DNA of 37,727 nucleotides from a virus: IMG/VR virus record IMGVR_UViG_3300021405_000004, positions 1 through 37,727 of that record; one strand, given 5' to 3'. The position numbers and the translations under genes were made by a program. A model generated the notes under the pieces. The model saw only the letters and a list, made by a program, of their open reading frames with translations. It was not told the origin of the DNA and ran no database searches. Shown here piece by piece: positions 15,089 through 24,429 of this stretch (positions are counted from its first letter, which is position 1; every line of letters begins with the position of its first letter).

Positions 15089-15423
15089 ACTTACAAGAGC
15101 GCATAACAGTACAAACATTAACAGGAACTTCGGCTGACGGCTCTGGAGGTACAACCGCTTCGTGGACAGCCGGAACTCAGCTATGGGGTTCGGTAGACAT
15201 ACAGACAGGCACTAGAATGTTCATACAAGGACAGGAACAGGCCGGAACTATTTATACAATAGCGTTACGAACTCAAGACCTCGCATACAATCCGCCAATA
15301 GAAAACTATCGTTTCATTTGGAACGATTACAACGGCGTTAATCGTACACTAAAGGCGTTGACCGTAAAAAATCAACGCAAAATGACCTTCACAATCCTTC
15401 AATGCATAGAAACAAATGGTTGA
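15085..15423 (+). CDS. Head-closure protein, SPP1 gp16-like
   Basis: The 112-aa beta-barrel-type product opens NLQERITVQTLTGTSADGSG and contains TASWTAGTQLWGSVDIQTGT, the standard start of head-tail joining proteins, with the later strand YRFIWNDYNGVNRTLKALTV. It seals the portal after packaging. The start is GTG, overlapping the adaptor gene by four bases. Order adaptor, closure, gp10-like, terminator is canonical for siphoviruses. Confidence 0.85.
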   Translation: MNLQERITVQTLTGTSADGSGGTTASWTAGTQLWGSVDIQTGTRMFIQGQEQAGTIYTIALRTQDLAYNPPIENYRFIWNDYNGVNRTLKALTVKNQRKMTFTILQCIETNG

Positions 15424-15811
15424 GTTCAAATTAGAAGGCATAGAGGAGTTCAAAGCTTACCTTGAGCAAGCATCAGACGCTATGCGCCAAAAGTGTATGA
15501 CGGCTGTTAACGACGCAGCGCTCAAGCTTCAGGAAGAAGCTATAAAGAATTTACATAACAACGATTCTGTTCGTACAGGCGCGTTGGCTTCGTCTATTAT
15601 AGTTATACCGGGAAACCTTACCGCGTCCTGCGAAACAAACATTAAGTATGCGTTGTATTTAGAGTACGGAACAGGAGACAAATCAATCATGCCTCAATAC
15701 AGCGTTAATCCTCAATGGAAAGGTATGAAGCCTAAACCGTACTGGACGCCAGCATTTGAAGTAGCTAGGAATCAATTCATGACCGATTTAAACAATATCG
15801 TAAATGCTTGA
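15416..15811 (+). CDS. Tail completion / head-tail joining protein, HK97 gp10-like
   Basis: The 131-aa product has the family layout: FKLEGIEEFKAYLEQASDAM, an alpha helix with NDAALKLQEEAIKNL, the conserved DSVRTGALASSIIV segment (about 50-63), and ALYLEYGTGDKS (about 80-91), where the E-x-G-T turn is diagnostic. It joins the tail to the connector or completes the tail end. It overlaps the head-closure gene by eight bases. Confidence 0.87.
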   Translation: MVEFKLEGIEEFKAYLEQASDAMRQKCMTAVNDAALKLQEEAIKNLHNNDSVRTGALASSIIVIPGNLTASCETNIKYALYLEYGTGDKSIMPQYSVNPQWKGMKPKPYWTPAFEVARNQFMTDLNNIVNA

Positions 15812-16229
15812 CCTGCAACCTACACTAAGAGCCGCCTATGTAACGCTGTTGAGCGGAAACATAAGCGTAAACATATACGACAAAGTCCCTTCCGGGGCGG
15901 CTTATCCTTATGTTTACTTCTCTATGTTTACAGACCAGTACGACGCAAACAGTAACAAAGAAAAGAATTGCCACGACGCTACTATGACGCTCGTTGCGGT
16001 AGCTAAGTTTCAAGGCAACTTCGGAGGACAGGCCGTGGTTGACAACATAATAAATCAGATTGTAGGAATCATATGCCCCAACAAACGAACAACCCCATTT
16101 TCTTTAGGGCTAAACTTCAATCACAATATTATTTCAGCCGAGGAATCAAGAACATTCACTATGGAATCACCGGACGGAGTTCTCATGTATCGCTCACAAA
16201 AATTCAGACATAACATAAATCAAATCTAA
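15804..16229 (+). CDS. Tail terminator protein (DUF3168 / gpU-like)
   Basis: The product is 141 aa: LDLQPTLRAAYVTLLSG, then VNIYDKVPSGAAYPYVYFSM (about 22-41), the recognisable tail-terminator box, followed by a beta-rich part ending YRSQKFRHNI. It caps the growing tail tube at the length set by the tape measure. Position directly before the tube protein supports this. It overlaps its upstream neighbour by eight bases. Confidence 0.85.
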   Translation: MLDLQPTLRAAYVTLLSGNISVNIYDKVPSGAAYPYVYFSMFTDQYDANSNKEKNCHDATMTLVAVAKFQGNFGGQAVVDNIINQIVGIICPNKRTTPFSLGLNFNHNIISAEESRTFTMESPDGVLMYRSQKFRHNINQI

Positions 16230-16235
16230 AACACA

Positions 16236-16664
16236 ATGGCAAAAATTAATGGAACGAATCTAGTTGTGCTTGTTGATACAGGCACAGGAGGCCCAGAAGA
16301 AACTTCATTCTCAACTGATTGCAAAATATCTATTGACATGGGCACGGCTAACGCTACCACAAAGGATAGCGGCGGATGGGATGAGATAATTCCAACCAAC
16401 GGCAAATGGAGTGTTGATTGTAACGGCCTAGTTGACTTTCACCCGTCTTCCGGCGTTCACAACATCGCTGACTTGTACGCTGCTTTGGCGGCTAAGACAG
16501 CAGTAACGGTTTACTTCCAATTAGCTACACAAGTTACTGGTGACCAAAGCTGGTGGGGTGTTGCGTACATAACCAAGCTTGAACAGAACGCGAAAGACAA
16601 GGATGTAGTTAGCTACACTGCGACTTTTGAAGGCACTGGCGCGCTTACTAAAGTAACTCACTAA
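16236..16664 (+). CDS. Major tail tube protein
   Basis: The 142-aa product has the TP901-1-like tube fold: MAKINGTNLVVLVDTGTG, ETSFSTDCKISIDMGTANAT, SGGWDEIIPTNGKWSVDCNG, and a final strand VVSYTATFEGTGALTKVTH. It polymerises into the tail tube around the tape measure. It lies between tail terminator and tail chaperones, as expected. Its start has an A-rich leader (tctaaaacacaATG) with no Shine-Dalgarno sequence even though it should be highly expressed, which supports a Bacteroidetes host. Confidence 0.9.
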   Translation: MAKINGTNLVVLVDTGTGGPEETSFSTDCKISIDMGTANATTKDSGGWDEIIPTNGKWSVDCNGLVDFHPSSGVHNIADLYAALAAKTAVTVYFQLATQVTGDQSWWGVAYITKLEQNAKDKDVVSYTATFEGTGALTKVTH

Positions 16665-17017
16665 TGAGGCTGACTGAAGTTAATCTGGGAGGGCAATCGC
16701 GCCCTTTCAGATTCGGCTTTAACGCCATAGAGGTTTACTGCAACAAGACAAACACGCCTTTACATGAGTTTGGAAGCGTTGCGTCAAAGTTGGTTTCAGA
16801 CAAGGCCGCGATAGGAATATTGCGAGACTTTGTTTGGGCTGGGCTTTGCGGAGGTTGTATGAGTAAAGGGCTTACTATCGACTTCACTAACTTCCAAGTC
16901 GGAGACTGGATGGACGAATGCGATGGAGATACAATTACAAACCTCATCGACACAATGGTTGAGTCTATGTACACTACCGAAAAAAAAAAGGTAACGGACA
17001 GCCAGACAAACCAATAA
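16664..17017 (+). CDS. Tail assembly chaperone, short form (gpG-like)
   Basis: The 117-aa zero-frame product (MRLTEVNLGGQSRPFRFGFN...) has the plan of phage tail chaperones: an N-terminal beta segment, a helical bundle around LVSDKAAIGILRDFVWAGLC, and an acidic end DWMDECDGDTITNLIDTMVE. It would coat the tape measure before tube assembly. A run of ten A near its 3' end allows a -1 shift to give the long form annotated at 16664-17352. It overlaps the tube gene by one base. Confidence 0.85.
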   Translation: MRLTEVNLGGQSRPFRFGFNAIEVYCNKTNTPLHEFGSVASKLVSDKAAIGILRDFVWAGLCGGCMSKGLTIDFTNFQVGDWMDECDGDTITNLIDTMVESMYTTEKKKVTDSQTNQ

Positions 17018-17352
17018 CGTTTGACGCGCTTATAACACAGAGCGCAAGAGCTGGATTGAGCCCGGCTGAATTTTGGGGGTTGACTTTACGTGAATGGGTT
17101 CTGTATATGGAAGGATATCACTTGAGGCTTGATGACGAATGGAGACAAACAAGGATGTTATATTCAATAATATTTAACACAAACTCGTCAAAGCAAATGA
17201 CGGCGCAAGAGCTCATCCCGTTAGACAGCGACCGACAAGAAGTTGTTGAACAGGCAAAAGAAGTTGGATTGGACTACAAACTTGGTGTTGCTTCTAAATA
17301 CAGAGACATTATGAAGACAGGGACGCATACAAAAGTTATAGGAAATGGATGA
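16664..17352 (+). CDS. Tail assembly chaperone, long frameshift form (gpGT-like)
   Basis: A -1 frameshift at AAAAAAG (16984-16990) joins the gpG-like protein to a second frame that is open from the A-run to TGA 17350-17352. The fusion is about 109 + 120 residues. The second part contains GLSPAEFWGLTLREWVLYME, typical of gpT-like domains (phage tail chaperones that contact tape measure and tube). No good independent ATG begins the second frame, which supports the fusion. The stop overlaps the tape-measure start by eight bases. Confidence 0.85.
16980..16990 (+). other. Programmed -1 ribosomal frameshift site (A10-G)
   Basis: Ten A (16980-16989) followed by G place A-AAA-AAG in the zero frame of the tail chaperone gene, the heptamer known to promote -1 slippage. 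The downstream frame is open at once. I see no strong downstream pseudoknot by eye. Confidence 0.85.
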
Positions 17353-19318
17353 AAGTTTGAAAGCCAAATTCGGCCTAGATGAATCTGAATTTTCGGAAGG
17401 CATACGCAGATTAACCGCAGCTGTTGGCGACTTGTCAGGCAAGATGCAAGAGTTCGGCGAAAGAGCTAACTCAGGATTCAAACACGGACAGGAGGGCGCG
17501 AATGACTTTCAGGGCGCAATGGACAATCTTCAAGACAAAATAATTGAAGTTTTTGCGGTTGAAAAAATTATAGACTTTGGAAAGGATTGCGTTGAAGCCG
17601 CAACAAAAGCCGACACCGCTTTCAGACACCTTCAATTCTCTACAGAAAAGATAGGCGGAGCGTCCCCGGCTGTATTCAAGTCTCTGATACAATGGACTGA
17701 CGCGTACGCCGAATCATTGAAGATGCTTTACAGCCCAACAGAGCTTCAATCAGCAGAAGCGCAACTTGCTACATTTGGACTAACAACAACTCAGATAAAA
17801 AGTTTGTTGCCGCAAATTGTAGACTTGGCGCAAGGGCTAGGGATAGACCTAACGTCAGCAACAAGCATGGCCACGCAAGCTATAATGGGCCACGGAAGGG
17901 CGTTGATAAGCGCAGGAATACATATACAGGACACAGGAAGCAAAACAAAAAACTTGGCGGAGCTTCAACAAAAACTAAGCAAGTTCACTGGAGAGGCCGC
18001 AAGCCAGCTCGATTCTTTTGCTAATAAGGCCAAAGAAGCCGACAACAACGCCGAAGAAATGGAGAAAACTATTGGCGAAGGATTGACGCCAATATGGCAA
18101 GGATTCAGGGACAAGGTTCTTGAAGCTACAAAAGGTATATTGGAATTCTTCAGCGTTGCGGCAGAGAACAAAAGCGAGCTATCTGTGTATGCTAAAAGGA
18201 GCACCGAATCATTAAACCTTCTTGCAGCGTCCAACGATGGGGCGATGATTTCAATGATAAAGGCCGGAAAAACAACCGACGAATACGGACGAAAACTTGA
18301 AGACCTTGAGAACGCAAACAAGAATATAAACCAAGTACTAAAGGAACGTCAAGAAATAGACAAGGCCTCAAAACAACCTTCCACCGAAAAGGACTTCAAG
18401 GCGCAGGGTGCTGACGCAACAAAAGAGAACGAGCCTAAAAACCCTGCAGACCACATAAAGGACGCTACCGAAATAATAAACGAAGGCGCTCAGGCGTATA
18501 CGATATTTGGTAAAACAGCCGACCAAGTTTACAAACAAGAACAGGCCGCAATCGAGGAATCAATGAAGAAGCTTATCGACAAAGGCGAGTTGACCGACAA
18601 GGAGAAATCGCAATACGATGAGTTAAAAGCAAATCTTGCCGGAGTTAAGGACGCTCAGAAACAACTAACCGACCAAGAAGAAGCCGAAAAGTATAACAAC
18701 GAAATATTTATAAAACAATACAATGATAGGGTTAAAGCGGACATCGACGCGTACGAAGCTCAAATTGAGGCGGCGAAAAAAGCGTCTGAAGAAAAACTAA
18801 GAATTGCGGAGAGTGAAGCGAGGACTGTAGCTCAAATAACTACAAGAGGCGCAGAAGAGGTCGGCAGCATCATAGCGGACGCGGCTAATAGTAAAGGAAA
18901 TAAAGACGTAGCCAAGAAGCTATTCGGCGACATGGCGAAGCTTGTAGGTGAGGCCGCGAAGAAGATGGGTGAAAAATTAATAGCCCTTGGAGCAGTAGCC
19001 AATGTTGCGTTGCCCGGTAGCGGAACAAGCGAGATGGTAGGCGGAGCTGGGATGGTTGTTGCGGGAACTGCTTTGAGCGCAATACAGTTCGCTTCCGGCG
19101 GTATCGTATCTGGGTCAACATTCGCTAACATAGGCGAGTACGCCGGAGCGAGCCACAACCCCGAAGTTGTTGCGCCGTTAGACAAGCTAAAGGGCATGAT
19201 TGGAGATACCGGGGGCGGTGGCGGATATAGGTTTGAAATAGCAGGCGATAAGCTTTTAGGAATACAAGACAGGATTCAAAATAATAATCAATTCGTTATG
19301 GGAACTAACAACCAATGA
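17345..19318 (+). CDS. Tape measure protein
   Basis: The 657-aa product sets tail length. It begins SLKAKFGLDESEFSEGIRRL, the usual beta-hairpin start of tape measures, continues as a long helical/coiled-coil protein rich in Ala, Lys, Glu and Gln (about 230-520), then has an Ala/Gly hydrophobic segment (about 545-585) and ends with SGGIVSGSTFANIGEYAGAS...EVVAPLDKLKGMI, a C-terminal block common to many tape measures. At the usual 0.15 nm per residue it predicts a tail near 100 nm (inference). There is no peptidase or lysozyme domain that I can see. Confidence 0.92.
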   Translation: MDESLKAKFGLDESEFSEGIRRLTAAVGDLSGKMQEFGERANSGFKHGQEGANDFQGAMDNLQDKIIEVFAVEKIIDFGKDCVEAATKADTAFRHLQFSTEKIGGASPAVFKSLIQWTDAYAESLKMLYSPTELQSAEAQLATFGLTTTQIKSLLPQIVDLAQGLGIDLTSATSMATQAIMGHGRALISAGIHIQDTGSKTKNLAELQQKLSKFTGEAASQLDSFANKAKEADNNAEEMEKTIGEGLTPIWQGFRDKVLEATKGILEFFSVAAENKSELSVYAKRSTESLNLLAASNDGAMISMIKAGKTTDEYGRKLEDLENANKNINQVLKERQEIDKASKQPSTEKDFKAQGADATKENEPKNPADHIKDATEIINEGAQAYTIFGKTADQVYKQEQAAIEESMKKLIDKGELTDKEKSQYDELKANLAGVKDAQKQLTDQEEAEKYNNEIFIKQYNDRVKADIDAYEAQIEAAKKASEEKLRIAESEARTVAQITTRGAEEVGSIIADAANSKGNKDVAKKLFGDMAKLVGEAAKKMGEKLIALGAVANVALPGSGTSEMVGGAGMVVAGTALSAIQFASGGIVSGSTFANIGEYAGASHNPEVVAPLDKLKGMIGDTGGGGGYRFEIAGDKLLGIQDRIQNNNQFVMGTNNQ

Positions 19319-19419
19319 GAAAGGCGGCTTCGATAGTTTTATATTGTCTGCTGGGAATCGGTTTGTTATTAGTCCGTATCTTTATAGCGCAATGGCTTAC
19401 AACACTAAATACAGTTTAA
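19315..19419 (+). CDS. 34-aa small membrane protein at the tape-measure / tail-tip junction
   Basis: ATG 19315 overlaps the tape-measure TGA (ATGA) and the 35-codon frame ends TAA 19417-19419, 28 bases into the next gene. The peptide has a basic start (MRKAAS) and one strong hydrophobic helix (IVLYCLLGIGLLLVRIFIAQ). Coupling by ATGA and a clean TM helix make translation likely. It explains the 73 bases otherwise left between the tape measure and the best start of the next gene. Function unknown. Confidence 0.55.
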   Translation: MRKAASIVLYCLLGIGLLLVRIFIAQWLTTLNTV

Positions 19420-22076
19420 CGTTTAGAGATAATACCTTCATAAGCAACAAGCTTTGGAAGGTGTTAGTGTTTGAGAACGGCTTCGGCGGTTCGGTTACAA
19501 ACGTTGTATGCGGCGGCTCTCCTATACAGATTGATTACAAGAAAGGTAATCTTGAAACCGCGATATGCGGAAGCGAATTGACGCTACACTTACAAGCTAC
19601 TACAGCAGGACAATATGACGAGTTCCTTACGGCGGCTCCACTTCAATACTACATAACTGTATTGTATTCGTCTAACAACGGAGTAACTTGGGTAAACTAC
19701 TGGTATGGCGTAAACACAACAGACACATACTCGCAAGCTCACAGCAACGTTCCTTACGATTGTAACGTTAAGTTCAATTGCGGCCTCGGAGAGCTTCAAT
19801 GGCATAGATACGAAAACAACGGCAACCTTACGACCGGGCTTGAACAGATAGCTCAGATTGTAAACAACTGTTTGTCGTTCCTTCCATACACATTCCCTTT
19901 AAGAGAGATTGTGAACGTTCGCGAAGACACTATGAGCGACACTAGCGGCTTGATGGAGCAGCTGTTCATAAACGATATGGCCATAACCGAAATAGGAAGC
20001 GATGGCCAGACGCACGGGTGGAACTGCAACAAGCTTCTGAACAACATATTATCGTCCATCAACTGTCGTATGTATCAGAGCAACGGAAGATGGTTCATAG
20101 AAAGGATATATGAACGCGTAAATGCGTCTGTTGAATATTTCGATTACACATTAAGTGGCTCTTGGCAAACAAACAACTCGATTACTCACGCCGCGTCAGG
20201 AACATTGAACTGGACTAGGACGATAAACAATTCATCGTTCCCTAGAATCATAAAGACTAGCGAGAAAGCCGTGACTCAATTACAGCCTATTCTATCATAC
20301 AAGTTCAGCGTAAACAACATAAACAATGTTGAGTTAATACCTAACGCCTTTCTGGAGAACACGCCTTTAGACAAGGACGCTAACAACAGGCCGTTGAGAT
20401 GGGTTCCCAGTAGCGGTTATCCGTTCACCTGTAGTCCCGGCGGAACTGTATTGACGTTTACGTCGTCAGCTATCGCTAACGGGTTTTCCATAGGAACTGT
20501 TACATATCAGTTTGTTCAGCTAGGTGTATTGTACAATAGAACTGTAACAGCTAGGTCGGGGGCTACGATAACAATAAGCTCTCATATGAGCTTAACAGCT
20601 CCTTCCGGCAACGTTACCGGGGTAGTTCAGATTGGAGGAGACGGATTGGAGACAATAGACCAATACGATACTGATGTGAAGTATCAATCAGGGTACTCGT
20701 TCGGCTCAAAGATAGTTAACGACAACTACACATACCAAAACAACAACTGTCCGTATTTACCGGCAGGCGGTTATGCGGCCTTCAACGGTTCTCCGTACAG
20801 CATTCACGCTTTGCGCAATCCTGCCGACACATACACATATCCTTTGATTGTGTTAGACCCAGATAACTCGGAGATAATAGTAAACATACGTCAGTACATA
20901 CGCATTAAAGTAACGCCTCAATACACGTCCAAACCAACATACGCGCAGACATACGCAGACGCTATGACGATGGGGGCTTGGGGGTATTCGTTATTTTATT
21001 TTCAATTCAAGAATGTTTCATCGGGCGATTCTTACTACATGTACGGACAAGAACAAGTCCAAACAGGTGCGCCCGTGGGCTTTATAAAAGACAATTCAGT
21101 CCCACATTACTTTTGTTTACAGTGGACAACTCAGGAGTTGTTTGCTAATTTCCCGTATCAAACCGGGACAGGCAAAGGTTTTTCTGGGCCAATGAACGGT
21201 GGTCCATTAATCTCTACAATACAAAGCTGGTTAGCAAATTCATGGTCGCCAAAGGTAGGCGGAGGAGGCGTTGTGAATCCGTTTTACATTTGTTTCGATA
21301 CTACAACAAGCCAGAACATACAACTCAATACTTCTCCAGCCGCAGTATTCCCTTCATCCCCGGCTACATACTCATTCGATTGTAAAGTGTTTCCGCCGTA
21401 CTCGCCGCCTCAAGTACCCGTACCCGGTACATTAAACCCATACGGCGGAACGGTTCAAATAGCGTTGGATGATTGGGCGTTGAGAGCATTAGACCTTCAA
21501 TACAAAGACAATAGTCAGAGCGCAAGCAGCAATATGGCGTTCTATTCTACTAACGCCGGAAGTACAAGATGGAACGAGCTTGATATAAACGCTACGTTCG
21601 GCGACACTAGCTCAACAGGCTTTCCCGGTTCGTTCTTTACCTCATCAAATGTAAATACTACGACTTGGCACAACGTAGGTGTTGGAGATACAGGACAAAC
21701 GCTAGTGGATATATTCTTTATGAACTTCGCGCAGATACCTGCGTACTACAGGCCTAATTTGAAAGGCAACGTTATATTTGACGACCAACTAGAGTTTTAC
21801 CATACAGTACAGGACGAAGATGGAGAGCTTTATATTCAGCTCGGCCATACGGTTGAGCCGAAGTTAAACAGCTTCAGGACTGATATGGAAGGCATGGCCG
21901 ACACCGGGTTGCCGATTACGCCTATACATGTAGCTCCTTTTACGCCTTGGGTTCGCCCTGCGCCTCAGCCAGCTCCTATAAAGCCGCCAAGCCCTATAAC
22001 TGGGCCAACAGGATTCACGCCTGTTTCGCCAATTACTAACCGAGTAAACGCCGCCACCTTCGGCTATCCTATATGA
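19392..22076 (+). CDS. Large tail protein (distal tail / tip)
   Basis: The product is 894 aa from ATG 19392; the longer in-frame TTG start at 19344 is less likely because the small membrane ORF occupies that stretch. The N-terminal part (MAYNTKYSLTFRDNTFISNK then LWKVLVFENGFGG) is beta-rich and resembles tail-tip proteins of Bacteroidetes siphoviruses. The middle is long, Ser/Thr/Asn/Tyr-rich beta sheet. Near residue 650, PPYSPPQVPVPGTLNPYG and the very C-terminal PAPQPAPIKPPSPITGPTGF are Pro-rich linkers. It likely forms the baseplate/tip on which fibre proteins assemble. No hydrolase motif is evident. Confidence 0.7.
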   Translation: MAYNTKYSLTFRDNTFISNKLWKVLVFENGFGGSVTNVVCGGSPIQIDYKKGNLETAICGSELTLHLQATTAGQYDEFLTAAPLQYYITVLYSSNNGVTWVNYWYGVNTTDTYSQAHSNVPYDCNVKFNCGLGELQWHRYENNGNLTTGLEQIAQIVNNCLSFLPYTFPLREIVNVREDTMSDTSGLMEQLFINDMAITEIGSDGQTHGWNCNKLLNNILSSINCRMYQSNGRWFIERIYERVNASVEYFDYTLSGSWQTNNSITHAASGTLNWTRTINNSSFPRIIKTSEKAVTQLQPILSYKFSVNNINNVELIPNAFLENTPLDKDANNRPLRWVPSSGYPFTCSPGGTVLTFTSSAIANGFSIGTVTYQFVQLGVLYNRTVTARSGATITISSHMSLTAPSGNVTGVVQIGGDGLETIDQYDTDVKYQSGYSFGSKIVNDNYTYQNNNCPYLPAGGYAAFNGSPYSIHALRNPADTYTYPLIVLDPDNSEIIVNIRQYIRIKVTPQYTSKPTYAQTYADAMTMGAWGYSLFYFQFKNVSSGDSYYMYGQEQVQTGAPVGFIKDNSVPHYFCLQWTTQELFANFPYQTGTGKGFSGPMNGGPLISTIQSWLANSWSPKVGGGGVVNPFYICFDTTTSQNIQLNTSPAAVFPSSPATYSFDCKVFPPYSPPQVPVPGTLNPYGGTVQIALDDWALRALDLQYKDNSQSASSNMAFYSTNAGSTRWNELDINATFGDTSSTGFPGSFFTSSNVNTTTWHNVGVGDTGQTLVDIFFMNFAQIPAYYRPNLKGNVIFDDQLEFYHTVQDEDGELYIQLGHTVEPKLNSFRTDMEGMADTGLPITPIHVAPFTPWVRPAPQPAPIKPPSPITGPTGFTPVSPITNRVNAATFGYPI

Positions 22077-23029
22077 GTTCACTTGTAGCGGCATATACAT
22101 TCAACGAATCGGCGGCGCACGACTTCTCCGGCAATAAATACGACATGACAAACACGGGCGTTACTTACGCCCTTACTACGTCTAATGCTTGGGGGTGTGA
22201 CGCGGTGTTTACGAGCGGCTCTAACAACCTTGACAATGAATTGTTATATTCGTTCAGCGGCTTCGCCGGGTTCACCTGCTTCATGAACGTGTATCCTACG
22301 CTGTTGAACAAAACAATATGTTTTGTTACAGGTACGTTTAGCATAAGCCTAAACTCAAGCGGCAATGTAGTTTTCGTTGTTACAGATAACGTAACAACAA
22401 CCCATATGCTAACTTCTACAGCCGCTATAACCGCGTCAACTTGGAACACAATAGCATGTGTTTGGGACGGAGCGTTTCTTTATGTCTACATAAACGGAGC
22501 GTTGGACAGCACGTTGTCGGTTTCGTTCTCGTATCTTAACTCATCGGACTACGGTTTTCAAATAGGCGGCTCGGGTTTCACCGGGTTGCTTAACATGATA
22601 GAGATAAGGAACTTGGCTATGAGCGCTGCTCAGATTCAAACACTAAACAGTTCGCCGGGCGGAAACTTAATGACCGTAGACATACATCAGTTCAGCGTAG
22701 GCGATTTAATAGCAGACCCAGACGTTGCGATACAAGGTGTAGTTACTTGGGTTGTAGACCAAGCCAACTTCGTTTACTATCCGTTAAACGGTTCGTATTT
22801 CCATTCTGTTAGCCAATATGGAAATGTTTACAATACAGCCCGTCAAAACAAGATGGAGATACTAAACAACTTCGACGGGAACGGCAGCAGCCAAATCAGG
22901 GTAATATTCCCAATCACGTGTTTTGCTGACTACTTCTCCCCGGCTAACAAAATAACATTTGACCACAACGGACTATCATCAACAGCCAATTTAGCTAACA
23001 TGATGGCCATAACATCTTTGAGGATATGA
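22073..23029 (+). CDS. Tail protein with LamG / concanavalin A-like lectin domain
   Basis: The product is 318 aa. Residues 1-200 form a LamG-like jelly roll: SSLVAAYTFNESAAHDFSGN (1-20), the sheet with FAGFTCFMNVYPTL, TASTWNTIACVWDGAFLYVY, INGALDSTLSV, and the closing IEIRNLAMSAAQIQTLNSSP. Such domains on phage tails bind surface glycans. The C-terminal 110 residues are a separate beta domain that probably joins it to the fibre. It overlaps both neighbours as ATGA. Likely part of the receptor-binding device. Confidence 0.75.
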   Translation: MSSLVAAYTFNESAAHDFSGNKYDMTNTGVTYALTTSNAWGCDAVFTSGSNNLDNELLYSFSGFAGFTCFMNVYPTLLNKTICFVTGTFSISLNSSGNVVFVVTDNVTTTHMLTSTAAITASTWNTIACVWDGAFLYVYINGALDSTLSVSFSYLNSSDYGFQIGGSGFTGLLNMIEIRNLAMSAAQIQTLNSSPGGNLMTVDIHQFSVGDLIADPDVAIQGVVTWVVDQANFVYYPLNGSYFHSVSQYGNVYNTARQNKMEILNNFDGNGSSQIRVIFPITCFADYFSPANKITFDHNGLSSTANLANMMAITSLRI

Positions 23030-24429
23030 TTATATTAAACACGACCGGGAAAAGCCTTCAGGCCGTACTTAGCGGAGCGGTTGCGACTAACGAGCCTACG
23101 TTTATATGTTCATATGTTGACATAACGCCGTCTACGTTTCTACCCGGTACGACCGACGGAGTTTTGAACGGAACCACGCCCGTAACAATAGCCGGAGCGC
23201 CAGCCGCGTCTACTCAACGTCAGTTGAAATATCTTTCTATATTCAACGCCGACACATCACCTGTTGTAGTATCTTTGAAGTACGTAGATTCTACTACATA
23301 CGTATTCATGAGGGTTACATTGTCTCCTAGCTATTCATTGGTATATGACGCTGACGGTTGGAAGGTATTAAATAACAACGGAGCTATATTGACCGCAACA
23401 ACATCAGCAAGCGGAGGTTATTATCAAGTTGTTGAAAGCGGAGGTTCTCCAGAGCCTCAAGAAGACGCTTTGAATTTTCTTTCGGCCTTTACGGTAGCCG
23501 ACAATTCAGGTAACGGTTCTACTGATATAAGTTTAGCGGCTACTGGAGTAACGGCTGCGACGTACGGAGATTCTACGCACGTTGTTCAGCTAACAATAAA
23601 CGCAGCCGGACAAATAACCGCCGCATCAGCGATAGCGATAGGCGGCGGAACGGTAACTACAGTATCGGTAGTAACAAACCAAGGCGTAAGCGCATCAATA
23701 TCAAACCCTACAACTACACCCGCAATAACAATATCGCTTGGCGCCCTTACGGGAGTTACAAGCTTGAACGGATTGGTTGTAACGGCTAACACAGGAGTAA
23801 TAACAACAGGCACGTGGCACGGAACTCTAATAGCTAATAACTACGGAGGTACTGGTGTTGACAGTTCGGCCTCGTCTGGTGTAGCTCAATTGAGTTCTGG
23901 TTCTTGGAGCTTTTCGACCGTGTTGGCAAACGGAACTACCGCAACAACACAAACATCTTCCGATAACAGCACTAATATAGCAACCACTGCATACGTTAAA
24001 TCGCAAGGTTACGGAACGGGAACAGTAACATCAATAGGGCTTACAGATAACACTGGCGGTTTTACGGTGGGAAGTTCGCCAGTAACAGGAAGCGGTTCAA
24101 TAACAATAACAAACAAGTCGGTTCAAACCGTCACAGACGCATCCACAGTTACATTCACGGTAACGAGCGGCATTGTAGGTACGGTAACACTTGGTGGCAA
24201 TAGAACACTCGCTATATCGGGCGCAGTCAATGGGGGTGTATATACATTAATTGTAAAACAGCCGTCTTCGGGTGGCCCATATACATTAGCTATGCCAAGC
24301 GGTACTAAAGTCGCGGGCGCAGGTGGTGGCGCTGTTGTTTTATCAACAGCGGCAAGCGCAATAGATATACTAACAATACTGTACGACGGCACTAATTACT
24401 GGGTAATGTACGGAACAAACTTCACCTGA
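23026..24429 (+). CDS. Tail fibre protein with repeat segments
   Basis: The product is 467 aa. The first 120 residues form a beta domain. Fibre sequence of low complexity follows: TVTTVSVVTNQGVSASISNP, NNYGGTGVDSSASSG, GTTATTQTSSDNSTNIATTA (the common ATTAYV fibre box) and TVTSIGLTDNTGGFTVGSSP (about 200-350). The last 100 residues form a beta-sandwich tip. The repetitive Thr/Ser/Gly composition is typical of trimeric phage fibres. It overlaps the next gene by one base (TGATG). Confidence 0.8.
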   Translation: MIILNTTGKSLQAVLSGAVATNEPTFICSYVDITPSTFLPGTTDGVLNGTTPVTIAGAPAASTQRQLKYLSIFNADTSPVVVSLKYVDSTTYVFMRVTLSPSYSLVYDADGWKVLNNNGAILTATTSASGGYYQVVESGGSPEPQEDALNFLSAFTVADNSGNGSTDISLAATGVTAATYGDSTHVVQLTINAAGQITAASAIAIGGGTVTTVSVVTNQGVSASISNPTTTPAITISLGALTGVTSLNGLVVTANTGVITTGTWHGTLIANNYGGTGVDSSASSGVAQLSSGSWSFSTVLANGTTATTQTSSDNSTNIATTAYVKSQGYGTGTVTSIGLTDNTGGFTVGSSPVTGSGSITITNKSVQTVTDASTVTFTVTSGIVGTVTLGGNRTLAISGAVNGGVYTLIVKQPSSGGPYTLAMPSGTKVAGAGGGAVVLSTAASAIDILTILYDGTNYWVMYGTNFT

